From Anaerolineales bacterium (GTDB taxonomy: Bacteria; Chloroflexota; Anaerolineae; Anaerolineales; UBA11579), in contig JAHBVE010000002.1 of the NCBI GenBank assembly GCA_019637675.1, positions 62,001 to 126,000 of the forward strand: DNA of 64,000 bases. Reading direction: 5' to 3'. Each line of letters opens with the position of its first letter. Within the stretch, counting starts at the first letter, position 1. The notes under the pieces were generated by a model that was given only the letters and a program-made list of their open reading frames with translations, was not told the origin of the DNA and made no database searches. The position numbers and the translations under genes were made by a program. Shown here in pieces: positions 1 to 7,767 of the stretch.

Positions 1-599
1 AGGCTGCCCTCCAGCGTATCCGTCTCGGCGCGGTTGAACGCGTCGTGCAGCGCCATTTCTTCCAGCCGCGCTCGCGAGCCGTCCGCCAGCAGCACATCGC
101 TGGCGATGATGTTGTCGGAGGTCATGCCGTAGCTGATGGAGTGCGCGCCGGTGGAGTTGTTGCCGGCCATGCCGCCCAGTGTGGCGCGGTCAGACGAGGC
201 CGGGTCTGGGCCGAACATCAGCCCGTGGGCCGCGGCTACCTTGTTGAAGGCGTTGAGGACGATGCCCGGCTGAACCCAGGCGGTGCGCTGCTGCGGGTCG
301 ATCTCCAAAACCTGATTGAGATAACGGGTGAAATCCAGAATGATGGCGGGGCCAATGGTTTGGCCGGCCAGGCTGGTGCCGGAGCCGCGCGGCAGGATGG
401 GCAGGTTGTATTGCGCGGCCAGCTCTACGATGGCTTCCAGGTCCTCTTCGTGGCGCGGCAGGGCCACGCCCAGCGGCTCGATCTGGTAGATCGACGCATC
501 TGTGCTGTACAGACGGCGGCTGGGAGCATCCAAACGCAATTCGCTGACGGTGCGCTTGCGCACTTCGGCGGCAAAATCCTGCAACAGTTCTGGGGCCAT
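1..599 (-). CDS. FAD-linked oxidase, GlcD/D-lactate dehydrogenase family (partial)
   Basis: This is the N-terminal ~199 residues of an FAD-dependent 2-hydroxyacid dehydrogenase; the rest lies before base 1. The FAD-binding (PCMH) fold is visible as LPRGSGTSLAGQT near residue 60 and GPDPASSDRATLGGMAGNNS followed by TGAH near residue 120. These motifs are typical of glycolate oxidase GlcD and D-lactate dehydrogenases, which pass electrons to quinones or a partner Fe-S protein. The ATG overlaps the hflX stop (TAATG), so translation is probably coupled and the gene belongs to the aminotransferase-hflX run. The substrate cannot be told because the C-terminal half is missing. Confidence 0.9.
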   Translation of the reverse strand, partial: MAPELLQDFAAEVRKRTVSELRLDAPSRRLYSTDASIYQIEPLGVALPRHEEDLEAIVELAAQYNLPILPRGSGTSLAGQTIGPAIILDFTRYLNQVLEIDPQQRTAWVQPGIVLNAFNKVAAAHGLMFGPDPASSDRATLGGMAGNNSTGAHSISYGMTSDNIIASDVLLADGSRARLEEMALHDAFNRAETDTLEGS

Positions 600-1954
600 T
601 ACTCGACTTCCCTCGTGGATGCGGCGGCGGCTTTGCGGCCTTTCGCAAATTCGCTAAAGCGGGCCAGCAGACGGCCCGGCAGGCGCCCGCTGAGCCTGAC
701 GCCCGCGCGGGTGTGTTCCACAACATCCACCTGACCCTGCTCGTGGAACAAGGCGATGAGCGCCCCCTGCTCATACGGCAGCAACACTTCGATCGGCGTT
801 AGCGTCTCGTACAGCTTGCGCGTGACAGCCGCCAGCAGTTCATCCAAGCCTTGCTTGGTGAGCGCGGACACCGCGACCGCGCCATCAAACTCGGCCAGCG
901 CGGCCTGCGCCGCGGCCGGGTCATCCAAGCGGTCGATCTTGTTGAGCACGGTCAGCATCGGCACATGCCGCGCCTCGATCTCATCCAGCGTCTGCATCAC
1001 CGCCTCGGCATGTTCATGCACATTAGGATGGGTGACGTCCATAACATGCAGCAGTAGATCGGCTTCTTTGACTTCTTCCAGCGTGGCCTGAAATGCCTTG
1101 ACCAGGCCATGCGGCAGTTTTTGGATGAAACCCACCGTGTCGGTGAACAAGGCTTCGCGACCGCCGGGCAGGCGCACCTTGCGCGTGGTCGGATCCAGCG
1201 TAGCGAACAGCTTATCGGCCACATAGACCTGCGCATCGGTGAGGGCATTCAGCAGCGTGGACTTGCCCGCGTTGGTATAGCCTACCAGTGCAATAATGGG
1301 AATACGCGCTCGCTTGCGCTGGGCGCGGTAACGGCCGCGGTGGGCGCGCACTTTCTCGAGATCACTGCGCAGGCGCGAGATACGCTTGCCGATCTCACGC
1401 CGGTCAGATTCCAGCTGGGTTTCACCCGGGCCGCGCAGACCCACGCCACCCACCCCGCCGGAGCGGCCGCCGCCACCGCCGGATTGGCGCGCAAGGTGGG
1501 TCCAGGCGCGGGTCAGGCGCGGCAGGCGGTACTCGTACTGCGCCAGCTCGACTTGCAGCGCGCCTTCATGCGTGCTTGCGTGCTGGGCAAAAATATCCAG
1601 GATGAGCGCGGTGCGGTCGATCACGCGACGCTTGGTGCCGAACTCTTCTTCAAGCTCGCGCTGGTGGCGCGGTTGCAGTTCATCATCAAACAGGATGACT
1701 TGAGCGTCCAGCTCCTCAGCCAGCGCTTTGATCTCCTGCACCTTGCCTTTGCCGATCAGTGTCTTGGGATTGGGCGCGTTGATGCGCTGGTAGGTCTGGG
1801 TGACCACTTCCAGCCCAGCTGTATCGGCCAGCAAGGCCAACTCATCCAACGAATCCTCCAGCGGCAGCAGACCCGGGTCAGCCGCGATCTGCACGCCCAC
1901 CAAAATGGCGCGTTCAGGCACGCGCTCGGTGTTGTGCAGTTTGCCTTTTGCCAT
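599..1954 (-). CDS. hflX: GTPase HflX
   Basis: A 451-residue ribosome-associated GTPase that splits stalled or stressed ribosomes. The N-terminal nucleotide-binding domain contains the Gly-rich GLRGPGETQLESDRR linker (about residues 172-186), followed by the Obg-type G domain: G1 GYTNAGKS near residue 227, G3 region DTVGFIQKLPH, and G4 LNKID. A poly-Gly stretch (GGGGGRSGGVGGVG) just before the linker is also usual in the family. The ATG directly follows the stop of the upstream aminotransferase with no gap, and its own stop overlaps the next start, so the three genes are read as one operon. Confidence 0.96.
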   Translation of the reverse strand: MAKGKLHNTERVPERAILVGVQIAADPGLLPLEDSLDELALLADTAGLEVVTQTYQRINAPNPKTLIGKGKVQEIKALAEELDAQVILFDDELQPRHQRELEEEFGTKRRVIDRTALILDIFAQHASTHEGALQVELAQYEYRLPRLTRAWTHLARQSGGGGGRSGGVGGVGLRGPGETQLESDRREIGKRISRLRSDLEKVRAHRGRYRAQRKRARIPIIALVGYTNAGKSTLLNALTDAQVYVADKLFATLDPTTRKVRLPGGREALFTDTVGFIQKLPHGLVKAFQATLEEVKEADLLLHVMDVTHPNVHEHAEAVMQTLDEIEARHVPMLTVLNKIDRLDDPAAAQAALAEFDGAVAVSALTKQGLDELLAAVTRKLYETLTPIEVLLPYEQGALIALFHEQGQVDVVEHTRAGVRLSGRLPGRLLARFSEFAKGRKAAAASTREVE

Positions 1955-3127
1955 CTATCGCCTTCGTTGCAGCCAGTCAGAGATGCGCTCGACGCCTTCG
2001 CGCAGGCGGGCCACATCGGTGACCAGCGAGACGCGGAAATAGCCCTCGCCGTGCTGGCCGAAGACCACACCTGGTGTGGTGCTGACGCCGCACTCGCTGA
2101 GCATGGCCGCGCAGAACTCCATGCTGCTCTCGCCGTTGGGCACCGGCGCCCATACGTACAGCGCGGCCTGCGGCGGAGCGACGCGCACGCCGGCGCGGTG
2201 CAGGCCATCCACCACGGCGTCACGGCGCTCCTGGTAGATGCGGTTGCGCTCGTTGAGCCAGGTTTGGTCGCCCAGCATGGCCAGCTCGCCAGCCGCCATC
2301 AGCGGCGCAAAGATGGCCGAATCCTGCTGGCTCTTGTAAGTCTCGATGTATTTGAGCGCTTGCGGGTGGCCCACGGCCATGCCCACGCGCCAGCCGGCCA
2401 TATTGTAGGTCTTGGACAGCGAGTTGAACTCAACCGTCACCTCTTTGGCGCCCGGCACCTGCAGGATGCTGGGGGCGCGGTAGCCGTTGAAGCCCACATC
2501 GCAATACGGGTTGTCGTGGGCCACGAGGATATTGTGTTTACGGGCGAAGGCGATCACCTTCTCGAAGAAGGCCAGATCGGCAATGGCACCGGTGGGATTG
2601 TTGGGATAGTTGAGCCACAGGATCTTGGCACGCCGCAGCACCTCCGCCGGCACGGCATCCAGATCCGGCAGGAAGGCGTTCTCTTCCAGCAGCGGCATCA
2701 GGTGCACCTGCCCACCGGCGATCTCGGTGCTCTTGGCGTAGACCGCGTAGCTGGGGTCTGGCACCAAGGCCACATCGCCCGGGTTGAGCACGGCCTGGCT
2801 GAGGATGAACAGGCCCTCTTTCGAACCGAGCAGATCGATCGCCTCGGTGGCCGGGTCGATCTCCACCTCAAAGCGGGCCTTGTAATACTCGGCCACCGCT
2901 TTGCGGAACTTCTGGGTCATCCCCAGGGTGTAACCGTGCGTATCCGCCCGCTGGGCAGACTCGAACATGCCTTCAAGGATGAAGCCCGGCGGCGGAAGGT
3001 CAGGGCTGCCAATATCCAGGCGCACCACATCGGTGCCCTTGGCGCGCAGAGCGGCAATACGCTTAGCCAGGTCTGCGAAAAAGTAGGGTTTGAGTGCTGC
3101 AATGCGATGAGCGGGCTGTAGTTCCAT
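1955..3127 (-). CDS. PLP-dependent aminotransferase, class I/II
   Basis: A 390-residue fold-type I aminotransferase related to LL-diaminopimelate and aspartate/alanine aminotransferases. Visible landmarks are DIGSPDLPPP near the N-terminus, WLNYPNNPTGA (the family NPTG motif), AHDNPYCD, and the PLP-lysine motif SLSKTYNMAGWRVG. The ATG at 3127 (MELQPAHR) is chosen because family proteins begin close to this point; the frame stays open to 3202 but that extension is basic, unlike the family, and has no ribosome site. It heads a tight run with hflX and the FAD oxidase. Exact amino donor and acceptor are not predictable; a DapL-like role in lysine or cell-wall synthesis is one option. Confidence 0.9.
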   Translation of the reverse strand: MELQPAHRIAALKPYFFADLAKRIAALRAKGTDVVRLDIGSPDLPPPGFILEGMFESAQRADTHGYTLGMTQKFRKAVAEYYKARFEVEIDPATEAIDLLGSKEGLFILSQAVLNPGDVALVPDPSYAVYAKSTEIAGGQVHLMPLLEENAFLPDLDAVPAEVLRRAKILWLNYPNNPTGAIADLAFFEKVIAFARKHNILVAHDNPYCDVGFNGYRAPSILQVPGAKEVTVEFNSLSKTYNMAGWRVGMAVGHPQALKYIETYKSQQDSAIFAPLMAAGELAMLGDQTWLNERNRIYQERRDAVVDGLHRAGVRVAPPQAALYVWAPVPNGESSMEFCAAMLSECGVSTTPGVVFGQHGEGYFRVSLVTDVARLREGVERISDWLQRRR

Positions 3128-3231
3128 AAGGGCGTAGTTTACCTCTGAAAGCAAGAAAGTCCTCACTCCGATAGGAAAGCGCGAGCGCCACCCAAACTCC
3201 ATCCGGTACTCTAACGGTCACCTACACAGGT

Positions 3232-3825
3232 CTAGCTGCTAACAGAATCAAGATATTGTGGATAGCTTGAGTGGTAGCCAAGGACATGGCCTATGCGCCC
3301 CAGCAAGCCAAAGATCACTCGCTGAGCAAGCGGTGGCAGCCCAGCCAGGTAACCGCCATGCTTGAGTAAGGTCTGCATGGATACGGCTAACTGCAATGGA
3401 TTGGGCTTGCCATCCGAGCCAACCTTGCCATCCCGCGCCAGCCCATACTGAGTGGCTATCGTGTTTAGTGTGTCGATGACTGCTTCGGGACTGGAGTACT
3501 CAAATGTGTCTGTCTGGATCATGTGCAGCTCTTCATCTCCGGTGTTCCAGGGATGAATGTGGGGTTTCTTGGCAGGCAGCGTGATCGTATCGCCAGCTTG
3601 GGCAAGATATTCTTTGCCATCAAGTACATACGTGCAGGATCCGGCCAAAATTTCAAATTTCTCTTCCCACCACATATGAAAATGGGCAGGCAGGTCTTGG
3701 CCCGAATGGGCGCGGTAGAAATATTCAACCTGAAAACCATTTCCCTGGGTTTCATATTGTGTTTTAAGAACCACAGCCCGGACACCGGCTTGTGAGTTTT
3801 CAGCTACAAACCCTGCTTCGATCAT
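3232..3825 (-). CDS. Cupin-domain protein
   Basis: A 197-residue protein whose first half is a cupin_2 barrel: PAHFHMWWEEKFEILAG supplies the first metal-binding motif (H-x-H-x5-E type) and PHIHPWNTGDEELHMIQ the second. The C-terminal ~80 residues (helical, ending near YHSSYPQYL) are outside the cupin fold and of unknown role. A good ribosome site (AAAGGTGG) precedes the ATG. Base composition is clearly more AT-rich than its neighbours, which hints at a later acquisition. The reaction, if any, is unknown. Confidence 0.8.
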   Translation of the reverse strand: MIEAGFVAENSQAGVRAVVLKTQYETQGNGFQVEYFYRAHSGQDLPAHFHMWWEEKFEILAGSCTYVLDGKEYLAQAGDTITLPAKKPHIHPWNTGDEELHMIQTDTFEYSSPEAVIDTLNTIATQYGLARDGKVGSDGKPNPLQLAVSMQTLLKHGGYLAGLPPLAQRVIFGLLGRIGHVLGYHSSYPQYLDSVSS

Positions 3826-3908
3826 GCTTCGTCCACCTTTCTGGTTTGAAATGGCTGGCTTATCCTACTCGCTTTTTTGGAGCAGCCAGAAGCAAAGGTT
3901 GCCTGCAG

Positions 3909-4826
3909 CTACTGCGCCAACACCCAGGCCAGCACCACCTCACCCACGATCTGCATGCTCTCGGCTGAGATCTTGTCCAGCGTGTCTTGGCTGGTATGCC
4001 AGTATGGATAGTCAAAGTCGATGATGTCTACCGCGGGAATCTCACGCGCCAGGAACGGCGTATGGTCATCCATGATGGTGAACTTGGGCTCGTTGATGAA
4101 CACGTCACCATAGCCCAGCTCGGCCGCCTGCGCCCAGATCTCGGCCGCCAGTCGCGGGTCTGAGCTGCGTTCCAGGTAAATTTGCAGATCGGCATCGCCG
4201 ATCATATCGAGGATGACGACCGCGTCCGGCAGCTCTGCCAGCGAGTCCGCTACCAGGCGGCTGCCCATGATCCAATCCCAGCCGTCTATGCCGCCATTGT
4301 CCTCGGCGTCGAAGAAGACCAGGGTCACCGTGGCCGCCGGGTCGTGCTGCGGCAAGACGCGGGCCAGCTCCAGCAACACGGCCACGCCCGAGGCGCCGTC
4401 GTTGGCGCCGGGCACCGGCTGCAGCTGCAGGGCTGGGTCAGGGTCATGGTCGGCGAAGAAACGGCTGTCATAGTGGGCGCCGAGGATGATCCAGGGAGCG
4501 CCTTCGGCGCCTGGCCGCGTGGCCAACAGGTTGAACACCGGTTTGCCTAGCAGCTCGCCCGCGGGTTGCTCCACCTGCCAGCCGTAGCTTGCCAGCGTGT
4601 CGGCAATATAGGCGCGGGTCTGCTCGTGCGCCAAGCTGTCGGGCGTACGCGGGCCAAAGGCCATCTGCGCCTCGGCGTGGGCATATGCGCGCTGGCCGTC
4701 AAAGGCAGCTGGCGTGCCGCGCCCGGGCAGCTGGCTTACCCCAATACCGACCAGCACCAATCCCAAACACAGCAAGACCACACTGCGCAACTGGCCTGGA
4801 TTCAGATTCCATTTACGCGCTTGCAT
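3909..4826 (-). CDS. M28-family zinc peptidase / glutaminyl-cyclase-like
   Basis: A 305-residue protein with an N-terminal membrane anchor (about residues 13-32, VVLLCLGLVLVGIGV) and an extracellular M28 peptidase domain. Zinc-ligand motifs are seen: GAHYDSRF, PGANDGASG, and FFDAEDNGG; a late HTSQDTLDKI supplies the last His. The family includes aminopeptidases and bacterial glutaminyl-peptide cyclotransferases, and this one resembles the latter in size and in the FFDAED motif. It starts one base after the trmFO stop, so it is probably the second gene of that operon, although the functions look unrelated. Confidence 0.88.
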   Translation of the reverse strand: MQARKWNLNPGQLRSVVLLCLGLVLVGIGVSQLPGRGTPAAFDGQRAYAHAEAQMAFGPRTPDSLAHEQTRAYIADTLASYGWQVEQPAGELLGKPVFNLLATRPGAEGAPWIILGAHYDSRFFADHDPDPALQLQPVPGANDGASGVAVLLELARVLPQHDPAATVTLVFFDAEDNGGIDGWDWIMGSRLVADSLAELPDAVVILDMIGDADLQIYLERSSDPRLAAEIWAQAAELGYGDVFINEPKFTIMDDHTPFLAREIPAVDIIDFDYPYWHTSQDTLDKISAESMQIVGEVVLAWVLAQ

Positions 4827-4827
4827 A

Positions 4828-6204
4828 CTAGGCTGCCTGCAATTGCTCAGCCAGATACGTGTCCAGGTCGTTCAGGGCGCGTTCAGAATACGCCTTGGCG
4901 CGGTCACGGCGGCCCATGCGCCCGGTGATCTCCAACGGCGGCATGATGCCGTAGTTGGCTTTCATTGGCTGGAAGTCGGCTTCATCGGCATGCGTGACAT
5001 AGTGGCACAGCGCGCCCAGCATCGTGGTGGGCGGCAGCTGCAGCAGCGGCTGCCCCGCATGCAGGCGGGCCGCGTTCAGCCCGGCCAGCAGGCCGGTAGC
5101 GATGTTGCCCACGTAGCCTTCGACCCCGGTGATCTGGCCGGCGAAGAACAGATCAGCTCGCGTGCGGAACTGCAGCGTAGGATCGAGCAGGCGCGGCGAT
5201 GAGATGAAGGTGTTGCGGTGCATCTGTCCATAACGCTCGAACACTGCATTTTGCAAACCGGGGATCATGCGAAACACGCGCTTCTGGTCAGGGAACTTGA
5301 GATTGGTCTGGAAGCCAACCAAATTGTAGAGCGTGCCCGCCAAGTTGTCCTGGCGCAGTTGCAAAACCGCATACGGCCGCTTGCCGGTGCGCGGGTCGCG
5401 CAGGCCGACCGGGCGCATCGGGCCGAAGGCCAGCGCCCGCTCGCCGCGCTCAGCGATGATCTCGACCGGCAGACAGCCTTCAAAGAATTCGTGCGCGCCC
5501 GTGCGCACACCGGCGCCATCATCGGTCTGCAAGTGGCTCTCGAACTCGCGCAGCTCAATCCGCTCGGCGGCCAACAACGCCGCCAGGAAGGCGTCGTACT
5601 CCTCGCGCGTCATGGGGCAGTTGATGTAATCGCCCTGCTCCTCCTCACCGCGGTCGTAACGCGAGGCGCGGAACGCGATGTTCATATCGATAGAATCCAA
5701 GCTGACGATGGGCGAGATGGCATCGTAGAAGAACAGGTGCTGCTCACCGCTGAGTTTGGCGATCGACTGCGAAAGACTGGACGAGGTCAGTGGCCCGGAG
5801 GCGATGATGGTCAGGCCATCGGGCACCTCTGGCATCTCCTCGCGTACCAGCATGATATTGGGGTGCGCCTGGATGCGCTGGGTGACCGCCGCGGCAAAGC
5901 CGTCCCGGTCCACCGCCAACGCCCCACCCGCCGGTAACGCCGTCTGCTGGGCCACCTCCATCAGCAGGCTGCTCATACGCCGGATCTCGTTCTTGAGCAG
6001 GCCGCCGGCACGGTCCGGCAAGTCTGAGCCCAGGGAGTTCGAACACACCAGCTCGGCCAGGTGCTCGCTCATATGCGCGCCGGTGGGCATGGCCGGGCGC
6101 ATCTCGTACAGGGCCACCTGTAAGCCGGCTTCTGCGGCCTGCCAGGCGGCTTCGCTGCCCGCCAGGCCGCCACCGACAACGATGAGGTCAGGTTTGGGGG
6201 TCAT
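4828..6204 (-). CDS. trmFO: Methylenetetrahydrofolate--tRNA-(uracil-5-)-methyltransferase TrmFO
   Basis: A 458-residue FAD- and folate-dependent enzyme that makes ribothymidine at position 54 of tRNA. The N-terminal dinucleotide fold [19 protein letters not shown], the YEMRP segment, and [18 protein letters not shown] are diagnostic; later blocks [14 protein letters not shown] and [16 protein letters not shown] also match. Length is normal for the family. A TAGAAT hexamer lies 9 nt upstream of the ATG (6214-6219) with no ribosome site, suggesting a very short leader. TrmFO is usual in Firmicutes-like lineages and replaces the SAM-dependent TrmA. Confidence 0.96.
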   Translation of the reverse strand: MTPKPDLIVVGGGLAGSEAAWQAAEAGLQVALYEMRPAMPTGAHMSEHLAELVCSNSLGSDLPDRAGGLLKNEIRRMSSLLMEVAQQTALPAGGALAVDRDGFAAAVTQRIQAHPNIMLVREEMPEVPDGLTIIASGPLTSSSLSQSIAKLSGEQHLFFYDAISPIVSLDSIDMNIAFRASRYDRGEEEQGDYINCPMTREEYDAFLAALLAAERIELREFESHLQTDDGAGVRTGAHEFFEGCLPVEIIAERGERALAFGPMRPVGLRDPRTGKRPYAVLQLRQDNLAGTLYNLVGFQTNLKFPDQKRVFRMIPGLQNAVFERYGQMHRNTFISSPRLLDPTLQFRTRADLFFAGQITGVEGYVGNIATGLLAGLNAARLHAGQPLLQLPPTTMLGALCHYVTHADEADFQPMKANYGIMPPLEITGRMGRRDRAKAYSERALNDLDTYLAEQLQAA

Positions 6205-6243
6205 AGAAAGGCTATTCTATCAAGCGAGCTGGCCCTACTTGCA

Positions 6244-6273
6244 TGTCATTGCTTCGCTCCGCTCGCAATGACA
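6244..6273. repeat. Dispersed inverted repeat (GTCATTGC type)
   Basis: An imperfect palindrome with arms TGTCATTGC and GCAATGACA around GC-rich TTCGCTCCGCTC. The same sequence family recurs at about 26996-27045, 56928-56955, 56981-57035 and 57051-57083. It lies between trmFO and rpoN, upstream of the rpoN promoter. Confidence 0.75.
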
Positions 6274-6293
6274 ACTACTCCCCCAAACTCCGC

Positions 6294-6333
6294 TGGCATA
6301 GAACTTGCATCTTTAAGGGTGCATCTCTATAAT
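6294..6333 (+). promoter_or_regulatory. Overlapping sigma-54 and sigma-70 promoters of the rpoN operon
   Basis: Bases 6294-6309 read TGGCATAGAACTTGCA, a close match to the sigma-54 -24/-12 consensus with exactly ten bases between GG (6295-6296) and GC (6307-6308). The -12 part overlaps a sigma-70 -35 box, TTGCAT (6305-6310), which is 17 bp from a perfect TATAAT (6328-6333). The sigma-70 start would be near 6340 and the sigma-54 start near 6320. Both precede the ribosome site CAGGAG and the ATG at 6358. The two polymerase forms could not occupy the site together. Confidence 0.7.
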
Positions 6334-6357
6334 CCACTCGCTTCCAGGAGCACACAA

Positions 6358-7767
6358 ATGGCCTTCACCCATATTCAGCGCCAGGGCCCTTCCCAGCGCC
6401 CGCAAGCCACCGCCCACCTCGCTCAGACCATGAGCTTGCTTGGGCTTAACTTGCAAGAATTGAACCAAAAGATCGAATCGGCGCTGGCCGCCAACCCGGC
6501 CCTGGAGCTGCTCGAAGGCCGCCACTGCCCCAGCTGCGGCCGCTTGCTGCGGCCCGGCGCCCGCTGTGGCGCCTGCGTCTCGATCGATACCGCCAAGGGC
6601 GAGGAGCCGGTCGTGTTCATCGCCCCGCCGGAGGATGGCTTTGGCCGCAGCAGCCGCAGCGGTGAAGAGCTGCCCGAAGATTTCAACGCCGCCCAGCCCG
6701 AAGATCTGGCGGGCTATGTGCTGCGCCAGATCGCCGGCGAACTGACCGCCAAAGAGCAAGAGATCGCCGCCCACCTGCTGACCAGCCTGGACGACGACGG
6801 CTTGCTGACCGTGCCGCTATTAGAAGTAGCGCGCTACCATCACGTGCCCGTGACAGACGTGGAAGAAGTGGCGCGCATGATCATGATGGCCGAGCCGATC
6901 GGCGTCGGCGCCAGCTCCACCAGCGAGGCCATGCTGACCCAACTGCGCTCCCTGGGCGAGCAGGTGCCCAACTTCGATCTGTGTGCCCGCGCCATCACGG
7001 ATGGCCTCAGCGCGCTGAGCAAGAAACAATACACTGAGCTGGGCAGCCTGCTCGGCGTGAGCAAAGCCAAAGCCCAGCAGGTCGCCGAGTTCATCGCCGC
7101 GAACCTGAACCCGTTCCCCGCCCGCGCTCACTGGGGCAGCCTGCGCACGCCCACCACGGGCGCGCCGGCAGTCTACCAGCGCCCGGATCTGATCATCAAG
7201 CAGCAGGAGGACGGCCGCCTGGTAGTCGAAGTTACCTGGCCACTGCGTGGCGTACTGCGCGTGAACCCGCTGTTCCAGCAGGCGCTGCAAGAAGCGCCCG
7301 AAGACAAATCAGACCAATGGAAGATCGATCTGGAGCAGGCCAACCTGCTCATCAAATGCCTGGCGCAGCGCAACCAGGCCATCGTGCGCCTGATGCAAGT
7401 GCTGGCCGTGGTGCAGCGCCAGTTCATCCTGGGCGGCGACGCACATCTGCGCCCGTTCACCCGCGCCACCATTGCCGAAGAGTTGGGCGTGCATGAGTCG
7501 ACCGTCTCGCGGGCCGTGGCTGGCAAATCCGTCGAGCTGCCCTCGGGCAAGATCGTGCCGTTGGCGCAGTTCTTTGACCGCAGTCTGCATATTCGCACTG
7601 CCTTGAAGAAGATCGTGAAAGATGAGCGCAAGCCGCTCAGCGACACCACGCTGGCTAAATTGCTGGCCAAAGAAGGCTACGAAGTTGCGCGGCGCACTGT
7701 CGCAAAATATCGCACAATGGAGGGCATCCTGCCGGCGCACTTGCGCAAAGCGCAGGCGGTTGGCTAA
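6358..7767 (+). CDS. rpoN: RNA polymerase sigma-54 factor with zinc-ribbon insertion
   Basis: A 469-residue RpoN. Region I (residues 1-50) has the LAQTMSLLGLNLQELNQKI and NPALELLE activator-interaction pattern. It is followed by CPSC-x9-CGAC (Cys57, 60, 70, 73), a zinc-ribbon knuckle not present in classical RpoN. The core-binding domain and the HTH (STVSRAVAGKSVELPSG) follow, then the RpoN box ARRTVAKYR near residue 446 that reads the -24 element. The ATG at 6358 is chosen because the upstream open frame (to 6268) covers the promoter; it has a CAGGAG ribosome site. It is the first gene of a four-gene regulatory operon with its own activator and two kinases. Confidence 0.95.
   Translation: MAFTHIQRQGPSQRPQATAHLAQTMSLLGLNLQELNQKIESALAANPALELLEGRHCPSCGRLLRPGARCGACVSIDTAKGEEPVVFIAPPEDGFGRSSRSGEELPEDFNAAQPEDLAGYVLRQIAGELTAKEQEIAAHLLTSLDDDGLLTVPLLEVARYHHVPVTDVEEVARMIMMAEPIGVGASSTSEAMLTQLRSLGEQVPNFDLCARAITDGLSALSKKQYTELGSLLGVSKAKAQQVAEFIAANLNPFPARAHWGSLRTPTTGAPAVYQRPDLIIKQQEDGRLVVEVTWPLRGVLRVNPLFQQALQEAPEDKSDQWKIDLEQANLLIKCLAQRNQAIVRLMQVLAVVQRQFILGGDAHLRPFTRATIAEELGVHESTVSRAVAGKSVELPSGKIVPLAQFFDRSLHIRTALKKIVKDERKPLSDTTLAKLLAKEGYEVARRTVAKYRTMEGILPAHLRKAQAVG

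Noticed and set aside
1109..3121. A 670-codon open frame on the plus strand opposite hflX and the aminotransferase
   Set aside because: It is antisense to two clear conserved genes. Its Gln/His/Arg-rich, low-complexity product is typical of an antisense frame in GC-rich DNA, and it has no ribosome site.
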